Shown: in pieces, positions 54,764 to 64,000 of the stretch
Layout: every line of letters starts with the position of its first letter
Numbering within the stretch: position 1 is the stretch's first letter
Program-made: the position numbers and the translations under genes
Source: Diphasiastrum complanatum
Taxonomy: Eukaryota; Streptophyta; Lycopodiopsida; Lycopodiales; Lycopodiaceae
Direction of reading: 5' to 3'
Length of the DNA: 64,000 nt
Assembly (NCBI GenBank): GCA_029204225.1
Contig: CM055101.1
Coordinates: forward strand, 207,665 to 271,664
Notes under the pieces: generated by a model
What the model saw: the letters and a program-made list of their open reading frames with translations, nothing else
Databases searched by the model: none
What the model was told of the DNA's origin: nothing

Positions 54764-55560
54764 CTACATCTGCTTGTTCTTTGTCAAAAGAACTTGTCTT
54801 GAATCTTTGCTTAGCCTTCTTAGTAGGAATTGATCGTGGAGGTGATGACTTCTAAGAAGATAAACTCTTCTTCGAAGGTGAAGTCCTCCTAGATGATAAT
54901 GTCTTGCTAGAACTCTGACTTGTAGAATCATCCTTGACTTTTCCTTTGCCTTTATCCAGTAAGGGTGGCACATTTTTTGAATCAATCGTTTGAGGAGGAT
55001 TTTTCCATTTCAGCATCGTATTATAATGTTGCTTGGCTTGTTTCTTCGTTATTGACCCTGTGATCCCATCTTCCTTCAATATAACTGCTTTTGGCGATTT
55101 TATTGTTGGTTTATCAGGTTTATTACGCACTCCAAATCTGGTCAGATCCATATGATTTAGAATATGCTCATCAGTTTGCTCTGCATTGTCATCATAAGTC
55201 AAGGCATGACTCACAAGAATGAGTTCATCTTCAATCGAATCTGGTATAGGCTCCGTTGATATCCAAGCTACATTCAGCACATTCAATGGAAAAGTGATGG
55301 GTGTATCCAAGGTTCGATCCAATAATGAAATCTCGCTCAAATCTGACTGATTATCTTGTTGACACATATATCCTACTGTATAGTCAATCGTTGCAAGAGT
55401 TTCATTCCAGTTGACAGTATCGGTTTGAGAATCATAATGAACTCCCAAATTTTTTACTAGTCGGTCACAAGTATGATCCGTTGTTGATGAATCATCATCC
55501 TCTTTTTGAACCACTAGTTTGATAGTCAAAGTTGCAGGATCAATCTTGACTGCAAGTTCA
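54764..55560 (-). pseudogene. Gypsy polyprotein spacer between protease and RT
   Basis: From 55529 the frame is open for 225 codons. It starts with MTIKLVVQKEDDDSSTTDHT, has acidic segments and ends in a Ser/Lys-rich stretch (SSKTLSSRRTSPSKKS). No catalytic motif is visible. In plant gypsy elements the region after protease and before RT is variable and often charged like this. It lies in the same direction as gag and protease and is followed by stops near 54850 where RT would be expected. Confidence 0.55.
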
Positions 55561-56030
55561 CGATTTTCAAAAGTGATTTTTCCGGTAGCCCAGCTATGAA
55601 TTACTTATGCAACTCATAACTATGGGCATTCTAATAGGACTTGGTAGACATTTGGTGCTTCTGGTAAGTCCATTACTATGAAAGTAATGATGAACTATAC
55701 TCCGACAATTCTGACAGGTATATCTTCAACCATTCCTTGTAGACAAATTGTCGTTTGATCAACTAGATTAATGGCAAAAGTCGCAGATATTATCTTTGTA
55801 AGGCCCCATTTTGCACATAGCTTTATAGAAATTAGGTTAACTTTTGAACTACCATCTATCACAGCTGTTTCATTAGGAAATTGTCTATGCTGTATCGGTA
55901 GGATGATATTTCTTTGTTCACTTTTCCAAGCTGCTCCAACATGGATTACTTCATTAGATTCTTCAAATCCAGCACAAAAAAGTGGCTCCTGGTGGACTTC
56001 TGGTTCAGCTTGAGTTAACTTTTGCGCTTA
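55560..56030 (-). pseudogene. Gypsy aspartic protease (degraded active site)
   Basis: Minus-strand frames around 55980-55600 read FCAGFEESNEVIHVGAAW, then NETAVIDGSSKVNLIS, then INLVDQTTICLQGMVEDIPV and VMDLPEAPNVYQVLLECP. The D-G-S-S-K-V-N-L-I-S segment corresponds to the retropepsin active site (normally D-S/T/G-G/S-A/S-x-V-N-L/I), and the PNVYQVLLECP block to its conserved C-terminal part. The protease would process the polyprotein. Stops near 55610 and 56030 indicate decay. Confidence 0.6.
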
Positions 56031-57000
56031 TACTTCTTTTGCTTTTGGCACCAACTTCAAGAGCTCTCCCAACGAAATATTGGTCTTACTAGACAAAATA
56101 TTCACGATCAATTCTGTTTGTGGTGCTTCCAGTTCAGTCATCTTGAAGGGTTCTTCATGATGATGCAACTGAACATTCATATCAGTACGTGAATTTTTCG
56201 GTGGCTGCATTGGTGAAGAACGGACTTCGGTTGTTGCTTTAGTAGCTTCAAGCTTCTTTTTTTCTTGCAGATGTTTAATCCACTGCCTCATATCCTGATA
56301 TCTTTTTTTTTCTGCATGAAGATTTGGATAGACTCTAGATGTTGTTGGTATATCAGTTAATGGTATAGAACTAGCAGGTACTGATTCTGCTACCGGTTCT
56401 TTTTGCTTCTATGCTCTGGTGATCAACATCAAGGGTACACTTGGTTTATTCTGAGCTGCTGGTCTTTGCTTGATTGTTATCAAATTTATAGGAGTTGTAG
56501 CCGGTGGTGGCTTCGATTTTGCTGGACATTCCTTATAGCAATGCCCATAGCCACAGTCACGACTGAATGGTACAAATCTTCCGTTATTTGGACATTCTAC
56601 AACTCTGTGAGTTTCTCCACATGCAAAGCATCCAAGTGGTGCTCTGGTCCAGTTTCTAGATTCTTGTTGTTGCATGGCAGCATAAATAACATATTGTTCT
56701 AATGATCCACCTTCTTGATCATTACCGTAGTTCCATTGCTCGGCACTTCTGGAAGGTTCTGGTTCCATCAAACTGGTAGGAGGAGCGGGGTGCTTTGGTG
56801 GGGCAGGTAAGGCTAATCGTTCCGGGTATCCAAGAGCAGATTGACAAGGTCTAGCTGCCGGATTTCCTCCATAATGTGGTTTTCGATATCCCATATGGGC
56901 ATAATGTTGCTGAATTATCTGAGGATTGAAGTTGCTAAAAGCAGTATCATGATCAGGCGAATTACACAAATGACATATACTAATTTCCATTCATTTTTTC
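56030..57000 (-). pseudogene. Gypsy gag C-terminal region with zinc knuckles
   Basis: From 56990 the frame is open for 193 codons: a proline-rich N-terminal half (PAPPKHPAPPTSL), a knuckle CFACGETHRVVEC near 56640-56600 (one residue shorter than canonical C-x2-C-x4-H-x4-C), and a second, degraded knuckle DCGYGHCYKEC at about 56560. A downstream frame (56291-56028) contains QKKKLEATKATTEV and ELLKLVPKAKEV. Zinc knuckles bind the element RNA. The stop at 56409 and the frame change mark decay. Confidence 0.7.
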
Positions 57001-57330
57001 AATTGACACGCATTCACTATGTGATTTCCTGTACAAATAGAACACCAAACATTTTCCTTGGTAGGAAAAGTCTTTGCAAACTTCTCAGGTTCCTTGTTCG
57101 CTTGTCCATGGAAATCTTCCAATGCTTTGATCTGCTCATCAAATTGTGACTCCAACTTTTCCATCTGTTTCTGCTGGTTCTTCCCGAGTTTCTCGAACTC
57201 ATTGAGCATCATTTTTGTAGTAGATTTGACATTCGTTGATGCAGTAGTGGTGGATGTCGTAGTGGTATGTCATGATGTATAAGGCAACATACTGATATTC
57301 AGCTCATCATTTGAATCTTCATCCTCCTTC
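56991..57330 (-). pseudogene. Gag coiled-coil segment
   Basis: The minus-strand frame 57212-56991 reads MMLNEFEKLGKNQQKQMEKL, ESQFDEQIKALEDFHGQAN and ends VWCSICTGNHIVNACQLKK. That end is a CxxCxxxxHxxxxC knuckle immediately before the next frame. The heptad pattern predicts a coiled coil, as found in gag proteins that multimerise. Confidence 0.6.
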
Positions 57331-57900
57331 CGAATTGCATCATCCATAACATTTTGCAAAGTTGCATTTCAGCTCACATCTGATTCTTTTAGGAAGGCCT
57401 GTTAGGAACCACATAATCATAGCATCTTCAATAATCAATTCAGATACGCACTCAGATCTGAGACGTTTAACCCGTTCAATGTAATCTCGTACAATTTCCT
57501 GCTTTCCCATTTTAATTTTACTTAAAAGTAGGAAAGGGTCTTCCATAAATTTATGAGGTTTGAACCGTGTAATGAGGGCTCCTTTGATAGTCTCTCAATC
57601 TGTACGTTCAGTTTCATCTTGATTATAGTACCAATCTTGTGTTGCGCCTGTTAAGGCCATAGGAAAAAACTTAAGTTTATCCTAGGAAAAAACTTCGCCA
57701 TAGACTTCACAAGATTCAAAATAGATTTGAAGAAATCTAACTGGATTTGTTAATCCATTGTATTTGGGTAGATCCAAATGGGGTGCTCTTCTAACAATGA
57801 TTGGATTGACTTCCTGAGAAGCACCTCCAGGGACAGCTATCTTACAGATTAAATCAAACAAACTGTGAGATTGGATCTAGATTTTCAATCAAAAATATCT
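57331..57900 (-). pseudogene. Gypsy gag (retrotransposon gag domain)
   Basis: The frame 57546-57340 reads MEDPFLLLSKIKMGKQEIVRDYIERVKRL, then SELIIEDAMIMWFLTGLPKRIRCEL. This matches the F..L..LKQ...SV..YI..F..L......+.D...+..F+.GL pattern of gypsy-type gag. Upstream in other frames to about 57870 are VRRAPHLDLPKYNGLTNPVRFLQI-like segments, typical of the gag start. It is broken by several frameshifts and a stop. Confidence 0.7.
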
Positions 57901-59049
57901 CAGATAAGATCTACTAGATATCTTCTACTTGACGAAAATCAGATTCCTATATCGTGAAAAAGATTCCAAAAATCAACCAATCAATAATTCTCAAAAATAA
58001 AAAAAATTTCAAAATCAAAATCAGACTATATCATATTTGACCCAAAATTTGACAAGGACTTGATCTGGAAAATCGGAACCTAAAAATAGAACTGACGAAG
58101 GTTTTCTAGATGAAGATTCACTTGACGAAGGTTCAGCAGTGCTATTTTTGAAAAAAAACTCTCTAATCAAATTTTTCTAACAAATTCTATGAAAATAACC
58201 TTCGCCGAACTCTCAGACTCAGAATCTGACACAGATAAAGCTAGGATAGAACTGGCGAAGGTTTTTGGCACACAAAAACACAGTTTATGTAGTTTGACAA
58301 GGGTAGAAATAAAGATTTTCTATGATCTGGATAGGATGAATGTTCGTCGTACTCAAAAATAGTAAATTACTTTAAATAGAATAATTTGGAAACTCGACGA
58401 AGGTTCTGGCGAACAATTGTAATACTTATATTTTTACAAAAAGGAGACTTTTTTGGCAAAAATATGACAATATGACAACTGATCCTGTAAAAAACCTTAT
58501 TTTTCTAATATAATTCTTCGTCGACTTGGTAGTAGATAGATCTGAATCACACCTATGCACAGTGAATCGGGCGAAGGTTCTTTTTCTGTATTTTTAGAGT
58601 TTTGGTGATTCTTTTGGTGTTTTTTGATGGTTTTTCTGATGTTTCTGAAAATCTGCTAGAAAGGATTGTTTGCCCTTCAAACTGAAGGTTCTATGATCAA
58701 AACTGCAGCTTTCTGCAACTCAACAAACGTCTCTTGAACGAGGGCAAAAAGTTATCAGGTCTGATGATGATTTTTGTCTCCTTTTGACCAAAATCTAGTA
58801 GATTGGACCGCTTTTTGTTGTTTGTTCTGATATCTCAGATCCAAATGGATTTTAAGATTGGTGATATGAATAGCTTTCCCTGTTCCACAATCAGATTAGA
58901 TTTCAAAAAAGAAAATCCACTCAAATCAGGCAAAATCACTCGCAAACTAACTCTAAATGCAGATTTAACACTATTCATGCCACAACAAGATGTCTAATGC
59001 AAGCTAACCATCCAACAAAAATACTGCAAACTCAAAAATTGGCATAGCT
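57901..59049 (-). other. Gypsy leader with repeated GACGAAGGTT motifs
   Basis: About 1.15 kb without a supported gene. CGAAGGTT or its reverse occurs at least seven times (near 58097, 58123, 58199, 58256, 58399, 58573), most preceded by GA or GG. This density is above chance by eye and may reflect a short repeated element or signal in the leader. Confidence 0.6.
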
Positions 59050-59065
59050 CCCCAGAATGGTGCCA
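59050..59065 (-). other. Gypsy primer-binding site (TGGCGCC type, mutated)
   Basis: The minus strand reads TGGCACCATTCTGGGG. Plant gypsy elements commonly have TGGCGCCGTTGCCGGGG here, so this is a decayed version with at least three changes, two of them G-to-A. Confidence 0.7.
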
Positions 59066-59746
59066 AAATTTTAGTGGGTTTCTTTCCTTGCCTATTCTCT
59101 GTGAAAAATACAGATCCTAAGTGGATCTAAACTCCAAGATCATTGGCTTGAATGCTTGCACTCCAAACTACATAAGCTAGGAATTGGCAACACATTCTAT
59201 GCTACCTAGAATGCAAAGAACTTGATCAAAAAGCATTTATCACAAATGGAAACTTCCATAAACATCAAGTGCGGCCCAAAATAGCATTATACAGTCCATA
59301 ATACATTAGCCTATCACTTTTGGAAAGCACCTAAGATCATACACACAAAGCTTGAACTCAATCACTACACAATGCCAACAATGGAAGGAGAACCCAATAG
59401 AAAAATCTCTCATTAAGCAAATGAATACAATGGATCTGCTCCAACCTGTTTCTCCACGGCCTACCTGCTATATATAGCTGAGAGAGATGACTCTCTCTCC
59501 TCTCTCTAGACCCTCCTTACCTAAAATATGCCCTATATAGGTAAAATTGGCATATATGTCCAAAATACATGAAAATGGACTCATTTCGAAGGTCTTGAAG
59601 TTTGACACTTCTTCATACTGAAAAAATACACTTACTAAAAATATCTAGACCTGTTTCACACGTGTGAAAAGTCAGATCCTAAACTATGTGCCATTTTTAG
59701 CAATTTTGGCCTAAAACTAGACAAGGAAATGTTGACAATTTTCACA
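59066..59746 (-). repeat. LTR, about 680 bp, between PPT and PBS
   Basis: On the minus strand it starts TGTGAAAATTGTC right after a purine tract (59747-59757) and ends in CACTAAAATTT right before the primer-binding site. It contains TATA at 59469-59477 (GCTATATATAGC, palindromic), about 270 bp from its start, consistent with U3 promoter position. A CT-rich block follows. It is flanked by a polypurine tract on one side and a primer site on the other, so elements lie on both sides of it. Confidence 0.7.
59469..59477 (-). promoter_or_regulatory. TATA box of the 59-kb LTR
   Basis: TATATATAG inside the LTR, about 270 bp from its U3 start on the minus strand, a usual position for a plant LTR promoter. 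It would drive transcription leftwards through the gypsy remnant. Confidence 0.5.
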
Positions 59747-59757
59747 CTCCCTCTTCA
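59747..59757 (-). other. Polypurine tract of the gag-only element
   Basis: The minus strand reads GAAGAGGGAG immediately before the LTR start TGTGAAAA. This is the expected arrangement of a PPT at the 3' end of an LTR element whose body lies to the right. Confidence 0.65.
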
Positions 59758-59759
59758 AC

Positions 59760-60380
59760 TTAACTTGCTAGTTTTACAACACTACTTTGTTCCAACTTAA
59801 GAATGATCTCCATCATCAGAATAGATCTCTTCTCAAGGATCCTAATATGTACAAAATAGGACACAACATAATTGATATAGATAATAGTGTCCATATAGGA
59901 TGCTTCACTATTTCTTACATCAATTTTACATAGAATCATAAAAATGGTACATGTAAAAGAACATAGAATCTCAATTAATGAATTCCTCCATGTATCCATC
60001 TCTGGTTTCTCTGTAAAATAGCAGCAAACAAGTTGTAAATGAAAGTGATCAACAAGTGTTTGCATGCCTCCTCCACATTTCACTATACATATAGTGAATG
60101 CAACATGTATCTCCATGAATGAACTTCCATCACCACCTTGCCTTTGTAGATCTTCAATCCATGAAAGCCTTTGAGTGAATGAATGCCAAAAAGATGTGTT
60201 CCCTACTCCATTTGAATGACCAAAACCTGAACTTGAAATACTTGAAGTACCTCCACAAGATTTGCACACAACGCTTGATCCTACAATGTCAACAAGTTGC
60301 CAATTTGCCAACACTAGAATACTAGATCTTGAACTTTGTTCAAAAGAAAACATATTGACCACTTCAATACCTTTCAAGAT
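59760..60380 (-). CDS. In-frame continuation after amber codon of the gag-only gene
   Basis: The frame of the 823-codon gene continues past the TAG at 60383-60381 (next codons ATC TTG AAA) for 206 more codons to a stop at 59760. It encodes GIEVVNMFSFEQSSRSSILV, a Ser/Gly-rich stretch (SCGGTSSISSSGFGHSNG) and a C-terminal hydrophobic, Cys-rich part. No domain was recognised. It lies in the same frame with no frameshift, so the TAG is either a recent mutation or is read through. It ends 13 bp before the polypurine tract, as a last retroelement frame would. Confidence 0.5.
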   Translation of the reverse strand: MLKGIEVVNMFSFEQSSRSSILVLANWQLVDIVGSSVVCKSCGGTSSISSSGFGHSNGVGNTSFWHSFTQRLSWIEDLQRQGGDGSSFMEIHVAFTICIVKCGGGMQTLVDHFHLQLVCCYFTEKPEMDTWRNSLIEILCSFTCTIFMILCKIDVRNSEASYMDTIIYINYVVSYFVHIRILEKRSILMMEIILKLEQSSVVKLAS

Positions 60381-62852
60381 CTAAATGAATTCATGTACTT
60401 GATCATACAAACCAGCAATGATAACTATTCCATCTCCAAGATCCAAAGGATGCAAAACTATGGAACTAGTTTTATTGAAATTTGACAATTTCAACACATT
60501 GACATAACAATGTTCATACATGAGATTAGGCAAGTGAGGTAGAGTAAGAAGACACTTCCTTGCAGCTCCAAAGACCTTACTTGAACCTTCAAGAACCTGT
60601 AAAAACAGATCCAAAATGCCTTGACCATTTGTCTCTTCTTTGATGCTTTTCACTAGCTTCGAATTGCCACTTGTCTCTTGGTGTTGATGAAGCAATCCAA
60701 GATCAACCTCTTGATCTTCCAATAAGACATCAAAGATCTTGCATATGTGAACATCTTCAGATCTGAAACTCTGAAGATACTCCCTCTCAAACACATGATT
60801 AAGATCCCACAAGATCTCATCAATGCTCAAATTTGACCCTTCACTATAGTTAGTGAAAACAATGCCACCATCATAAACCAAAAGATAGATTCCAACATTT
60901 CCATTTAACATGAAGTAGAGTAGGTGAAGATGAGTATCAAAACTAATCAAAACAGCCCTCTTGAGTTCATAACAAACCTCAATAAGCTCACCAATGATAT
61001 CTCCCTTGCCTTGAAGAAGTTGCCACTTGAGTTGCTCCATGTAGTCTTCTTCAACCAACCTTTTGCCATCTTGACCATGAATGAAGAATCCACCACAATC
61101 ATAGAATGCTTTGAGTTGATGAAGAGATGTTAGATCCATGCTTTGGATCTTCCCAAGAACCACTCTTCCATTGCCCTTTCCTTCACAAGACTCCCTCTTA
61201 ATGCTAGCACCACAAAAGTTAGAAACCTCCCTCTTGATAGTTGCACCATAAGAAGTAGAAGACTCTTGAATATTAGAAGCCAAGAAAAGAATCCTTAGTA
61301 CCTTCAACATAAGAGTGATTGAAGTACTCTCTCTTTTCAAACATGAACTTCTACTCAATGATTTAGGTAATGAGTCATATGATAATGATTCTTCCTCACT
61401 ATCGTTCATAAAAACATCATTCAAAGTACATCCTACTTTGAACACTTCACATACTTCTCTTCCTTTTGACTTGTGATCTCCCTCACCAAGTCTCATGATA
61501 GAAACCTTTGATCTACTCTTTTTATGAAGAAATGTGACACCACTTGTTGCACAAATGACTTTATCACAAAAAGATGTAAAAGAACCATTTCCTTCAAGCA
61601 TGCTCAAAGCACCATCATCTTTTCCCACATGATTACATACATCAATATGAAAAGAATTAGAAGAACAACCATCTTCTTGCAAAGAATGACACTTAGCATC
61701 TCCATCTTTTTCCATATGAACAAACAAGTCATTAGCAACAATCACTTCCAAAGAAGAATCTTCATCAACTCCATTGATGAAGTTAGCTCCTTCCTTACCT
61801 TTTCCATTTTTGCACTTGCCATCTAGCACCATTGAAGAACCACCAAGCCTTGGAAGTCCATGAGTAGAAGAGTACAAACATGATGCTAATTTAGCTCCAC
61901 ATGACTCCATATGACTAGTAGGTAACACTAGTGCATCTTCAAGATCCAATGGATCCAAAAAATTGACCATAGATTCACCAAAGCTTGCCAAGTTAGCACA
62001 ACAATTATCATCTCCAAGAAGTACATTAGATCTCAACCTAGATCTAGCATTTTGTTTCTTATGGCATTCATTTGCAAAATGTCCTTTTATCCCACAATAA
62101 AAGCACTTGAACTTTGACTTATTGTTCTTAGTAGAAGAGGAAGAGGAAGAGTGATCATCATGATCAAAGTTACCACCTTTGGACCATTTCCCTTTGCCTT
62201 TACCTTTGCCCTTGAATTTGCCTTTTGTGAAGAAAGCCTCTTCACCTCCACCTTGCAAGGATGCACCATCAAGCTTTGATTGCAACCTATGTTCTTCAGC
62301 CAATAAGATTTCTTGCAAGTCAACCACACTTGGCAAGACTCTTTGAATGGCAAAACTTTGCACAAGGTTAGCATGTTCATTTAGCAAACCATTCAACATA
62401 ACTTGGACTATTTCACCATCTTTTATGTTCTCATCAATGCATGCTAAATCATCACTTAGGGACTTAACTCTCAAGATAAATGCATGAGCACTTTCACCCT
62501 CTCTTTGCCTACTAGAAAATATTTGTCTCCTTAGGGTCAATACCCTAGATGTGGACTTTGATTCAAAGAGCTTCTTTAAGGCATTCCATGCCTCACTTGC
62601 ACTTTGACACTTTCCAACTTCCTTGAGAAGTTCATTTGTAACATTCATTTTAATGATATGAAGAGCCCTTTTGGCCTTCTTATCAAACCTTTGTTGCTCT
62701 TGAAGTGTGAGAGGTCTCTCTTCAATTTCTGCAACTATGTCCATGAGTTCATTCAACTCAAGTAAGGACTCCATCCTCACTTTCCAAGTAGAGTAGTTTG
62801 ATGAACTCAACCTTTCACTAGACTCTAGCATGATCCCACCATTGGAAGCCAT
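60381..62852 (-). CDS. Gag-like protein (823 codons) of a pol-less LTR element
   Basis: The largest open frame in the window, with a clear ATG at 62852. Residues 1-190 are a copia-type gag (UBN2/DUF4219-like): SSNYSTWKVRMESLLELNEL, the LTLQEQQRFDKKAKRALHI helix, SASEAWNALKKLFESKST, RQREGESAHAFILRVKSLSD and DLQEILLAEEHRL. Then come a Gly/Lys stretch (KFKGKGKGKGKWSKGG), a Ser run and one canonical knuckle, CFYCGIKGHFANEC (about residue 245). The remaining roughly 560 residues show no protease, integrase, RT or RNase H motif and match nothing I recognise; they are Ser- and Cys-rich with a regular helical look. The intact frame among decayed neighbours suggests recent activity or selection. Non-autonomous gag-only elements (TR-GAG type) are known in plants. 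Confidence 0.75.
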   Translation of the reverse strand: MASNGGIMLESSERLSSSNYSTWKVRMESLLELNELMDIVAEIEERPLTLQEQQRFDKKAKRALHIIKMNVTNELLKEVGKCQSASEAWNALKKLFESKSTSRVLTLRRQIFSSRQREGESAHAFILRVKSLSDDLACIDENIKDGEIVQVMLNGLLNEHANLVQSFAIQRVLPSVVDLQEILLAEEHRLQSKLDGASLQGGGEEAFFTKGKFKGKGKGKGKWSKGGNFDHDDHSSSSSSTKNNKSKFKCFYCGIKGHFANECHKKQNARSRLRSNVLLGDDNCCANLASFGESMVNFLDPLDLEDALVLPTSHMESCGAKLASCLYSSTHGLPRLGGSSMVLDGKCKNGKGKEGANFINGVDEDSSLEVIVANDLFVHMEKDGDAKCHSLQEDGCSSNSFHIDVCNHVGKDDGALSMLEGNGSFTSFCDKVICATSGVTFLHKKSRSKVSIMRLGEGDHKSKGREVCEVFKVGCTLNDVFMNDSEEESLSYDSLPKSLSRSSCLKRESTSITLMLKVLRILFLASNIQESSTSYGATIKREVSNFCGASIKRESCEGKGNGRVVLGKIQSMDLTSLHQLKAFYDCGGFFIHGQDGKRLVEEDYMEQLKWQLLQGKGDIIGELIEVCYELKRAVLISFDTHLHLLYFMLNGNVGIYLLVYDGGIVFTNYSEGSNLSIDEILWDLNHVFEREYLQSFRSEDVHICKIFDVLLEDQEVDLGLLHQHQETSGNSKLVKSIKEETNGQGILDLFLQVLEGSSKVFGAARKCLLTLPHLPNLMYEHCYVNVLKLSNFNKTSSIVLHPLDLGDGIVIIAGLYDQVHEFI

Positions 62853-64000
62853 GATTCTAATGTTTCTTCAACTTTTAGGTTTTGTCCTAAAGCACTTAGC
62901 ACTCACTTTTCTCTCAACAAATGATAGATAAAGAGATCTATGAAGATTTAGGACCCTAAAACACTTCTATCTTGAACCTAGATGGTTTCCAAGCATAGAA
63001 AGGAAGATTGAAACACATGCAACACTTTGCACACACTAAGAATGGATTACAAAATCAAACCAACCTGAACACACTCTTGCTTAAGCTCTCAAACTTTCCA
63101 GCAAGTGACCAAATCAAGTTATGGTGTGAAGAGTTACTTGCATTCTTAGAAAATACCCAAAACTAGGATGCCAAGATTACCTAGTAATGAACAAACTTGA
63201 TCAACATATGATCAACACACTAAGATATTGATTCAACCTGTAAAACCACATGTAAACCACACTTCTAAAAGTTTATAAACTCCAGCAAGTGATAAATACA
63301 AGATTTAGAGGTGAATGAATGAGCACACTTAGTGAATCACAAGACTAGCTTCACTATCTTGTCAAATCTTGGTGTTTAGATGTAGATCTAAGATCACTTC
63401 ACATGAGAATGTTCCTCAACCTGTTAAGAACCTGAAAACACACTTGCATAATGGTTAACACCTTCCAGCAAATGCTCCAATCAAATTACATAAGGAGAGT
63501 TACTTACATGCTCAACAAAGTACACCAAAAATTATGCCAAAATTGATGACAATCTTTACAATATGCTCTTCACAATGGAGCTTGCAATATGTTCACCCAA
63601 AAAGGGGATCTTTCATCCAAATGGGAGCTTTGCTCAGCCTTTAGGAGAATTACAACTCACTCAAAAGAGCATTTTTCATCCACTTAAGGAGAAGTTTCAT
63701 CCACTTAAGGAGAGTGTTCATCCAAGAATGGAGATTGTCAACAATAGGATTGAAAAGAACATTGTTAGTATTGAATATGCACAAGCCTCACAATCACAAA
63801 TGATTAGGTGTTATGATCTGATCCAAAATAGTTTCTTTTCAGCCTCTGATCTTCAATAGACCTGAAATATGCTTTTGATCCACAAGTTCAACTCACAAAA
63901 CAAAGGTTAGTAAGATTTGATCAACAAAGCAATGCAAAATCATGCTAGAACTTGATCAAACATCCAAATATCACCAAAAATGGAATACTTACTGTAAATA
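62853..64000 (-). other. Leader of the gag-only element, with degenerate internal repeats
   Basis: No gene is supported. Three related blocks of about 175-250 bp each contain CAACCTG, then ACACAC(T)TTGC, then TCCAGCAA(G/A)TG (starting near 63061, 63235 and 63418). Two end in a GAGTTACTT(G/A)CAT segment (63128 and 63500). A 21-bp direct repeat (TTCATCCACTTAAGGAGA) is at 63676-63715. No primer-binding site was found before the window end, so the 5' LTR probably lies beyond 64000. Confidence 0.5.

Larger units (their letters stand above)
54690..59746 (-). mobile_element. Truncated Ty3/gypsy element (LTR, leader, gag, protease)
   Basis: Minus-strand order: LTR (59746-59066), TGGCGCC-type primer-binding site (59065-59050), a long leader, gag (57.9-57.3 kb), coiled-coil and zinc-knuckle region (57.2-56.4 kb), protease (56.0-55.6 kb) and a spacer (55.5-54.8 kb). 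RT, RNase H, integrase and the 3' LTR are missing, so the left end is truncated near 54690. Confidence 0.75.

Noticed and set aside
60924-61826. Plus-strand frames of 69 and 100 codons
   Set aside because: Antisense to the 823-codon gag-like gene; no motifs.

Overview
This window is eukaryotic nuclear DNA from a land plant, and almost all of it is repeats. It holds spliced genes with GT/AG introns, Ty1/copia and Ty3/gypsy retrotransposons with initiator-Met tRNA primer sites, a CACTA (En/Spm) transposon, and long GA/CT microsatellites (one about 164 bp). No intact housekeeping gene was found. The gene at 44.4-46.2 and 54.0-54.5 kb resembles an uncharacterised multigene family that I associate from memory with mosses, lycophytes and ferns. 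A non-flowering plant, perhaps a fern, is therefore a reasonable guess, but it is inference.

Layout. 1-2.2 kb: no clear gene. 2.25-8.3 kb: a decayed CACTA element, with its transposase on the minus strand (transposase-associated domain, tnp2, DUF4216-like tail) and a spliced plus-strand gene opposite. 8.75-9.1 kb: a cluster of short palindromes around ATCCACGTG. 9.4-11.2 kb: decayed coding sequence of unknown type. 11.3-15.7 kb: a 2.2-kb tandem duplication whose unit joins a gypsy integrase tail to a copia leader and gag. 16-22.7 kb: a mosaic of copia and gypsy scraps on both strands. 22.8-25.9 kb: a nearly complete copia pol kept in one frame but cut by five stop codons. 26.2-30.6 kb: minus-strand gypsy gag/protease behind a 644-bp LTR that sits inside the integrase of a second minus-strand copia element.

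30.8-54.5 kb is the most unusual part. Two decayed, multi-exon, non-retroviral gene sets point away from each other. The leftward set has a ParB-like domain with a DGQHT motif and then an FCP1/NIF-like phosphatase fragment. The rightward set is the 'DKMD' family gene. Between them, from about 36.0 to 43.6 kb, lie roughly 40 copies of a near-perfect palindrome (core ACTCGAGCAGTGCTCGAGT) in three differently organised arrays. The middle array is a four-part higher-order repeat of about 440 bp.

The DKMD gene is split by a complete minus-strand copia element (46209-53978) with two 273-274 bp LTRs. That element carries an internal duplication of its protease-integrase segment and a 376-bp inverted-repeat element. 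54.7-59.75 kb: a truncated minus-strand gypsy element (gag, zinc knuckle, protease) with its LTR. 59.75-64 kb: a gag-only element whose reading frame runs about 1,030 codons, broken by one amber codon and with no pol.

Many disabling stops fit C-to-T or G-to-A change (for example CGA to TGA). The commonest palindrome variants are CpG-decay forms (CTCGAG to CTTGAG or CTCAAG). Together these suggest a heavily methylated, silenced region. Coordinates of decayed genes are approximate because reading frames were joined by eye.
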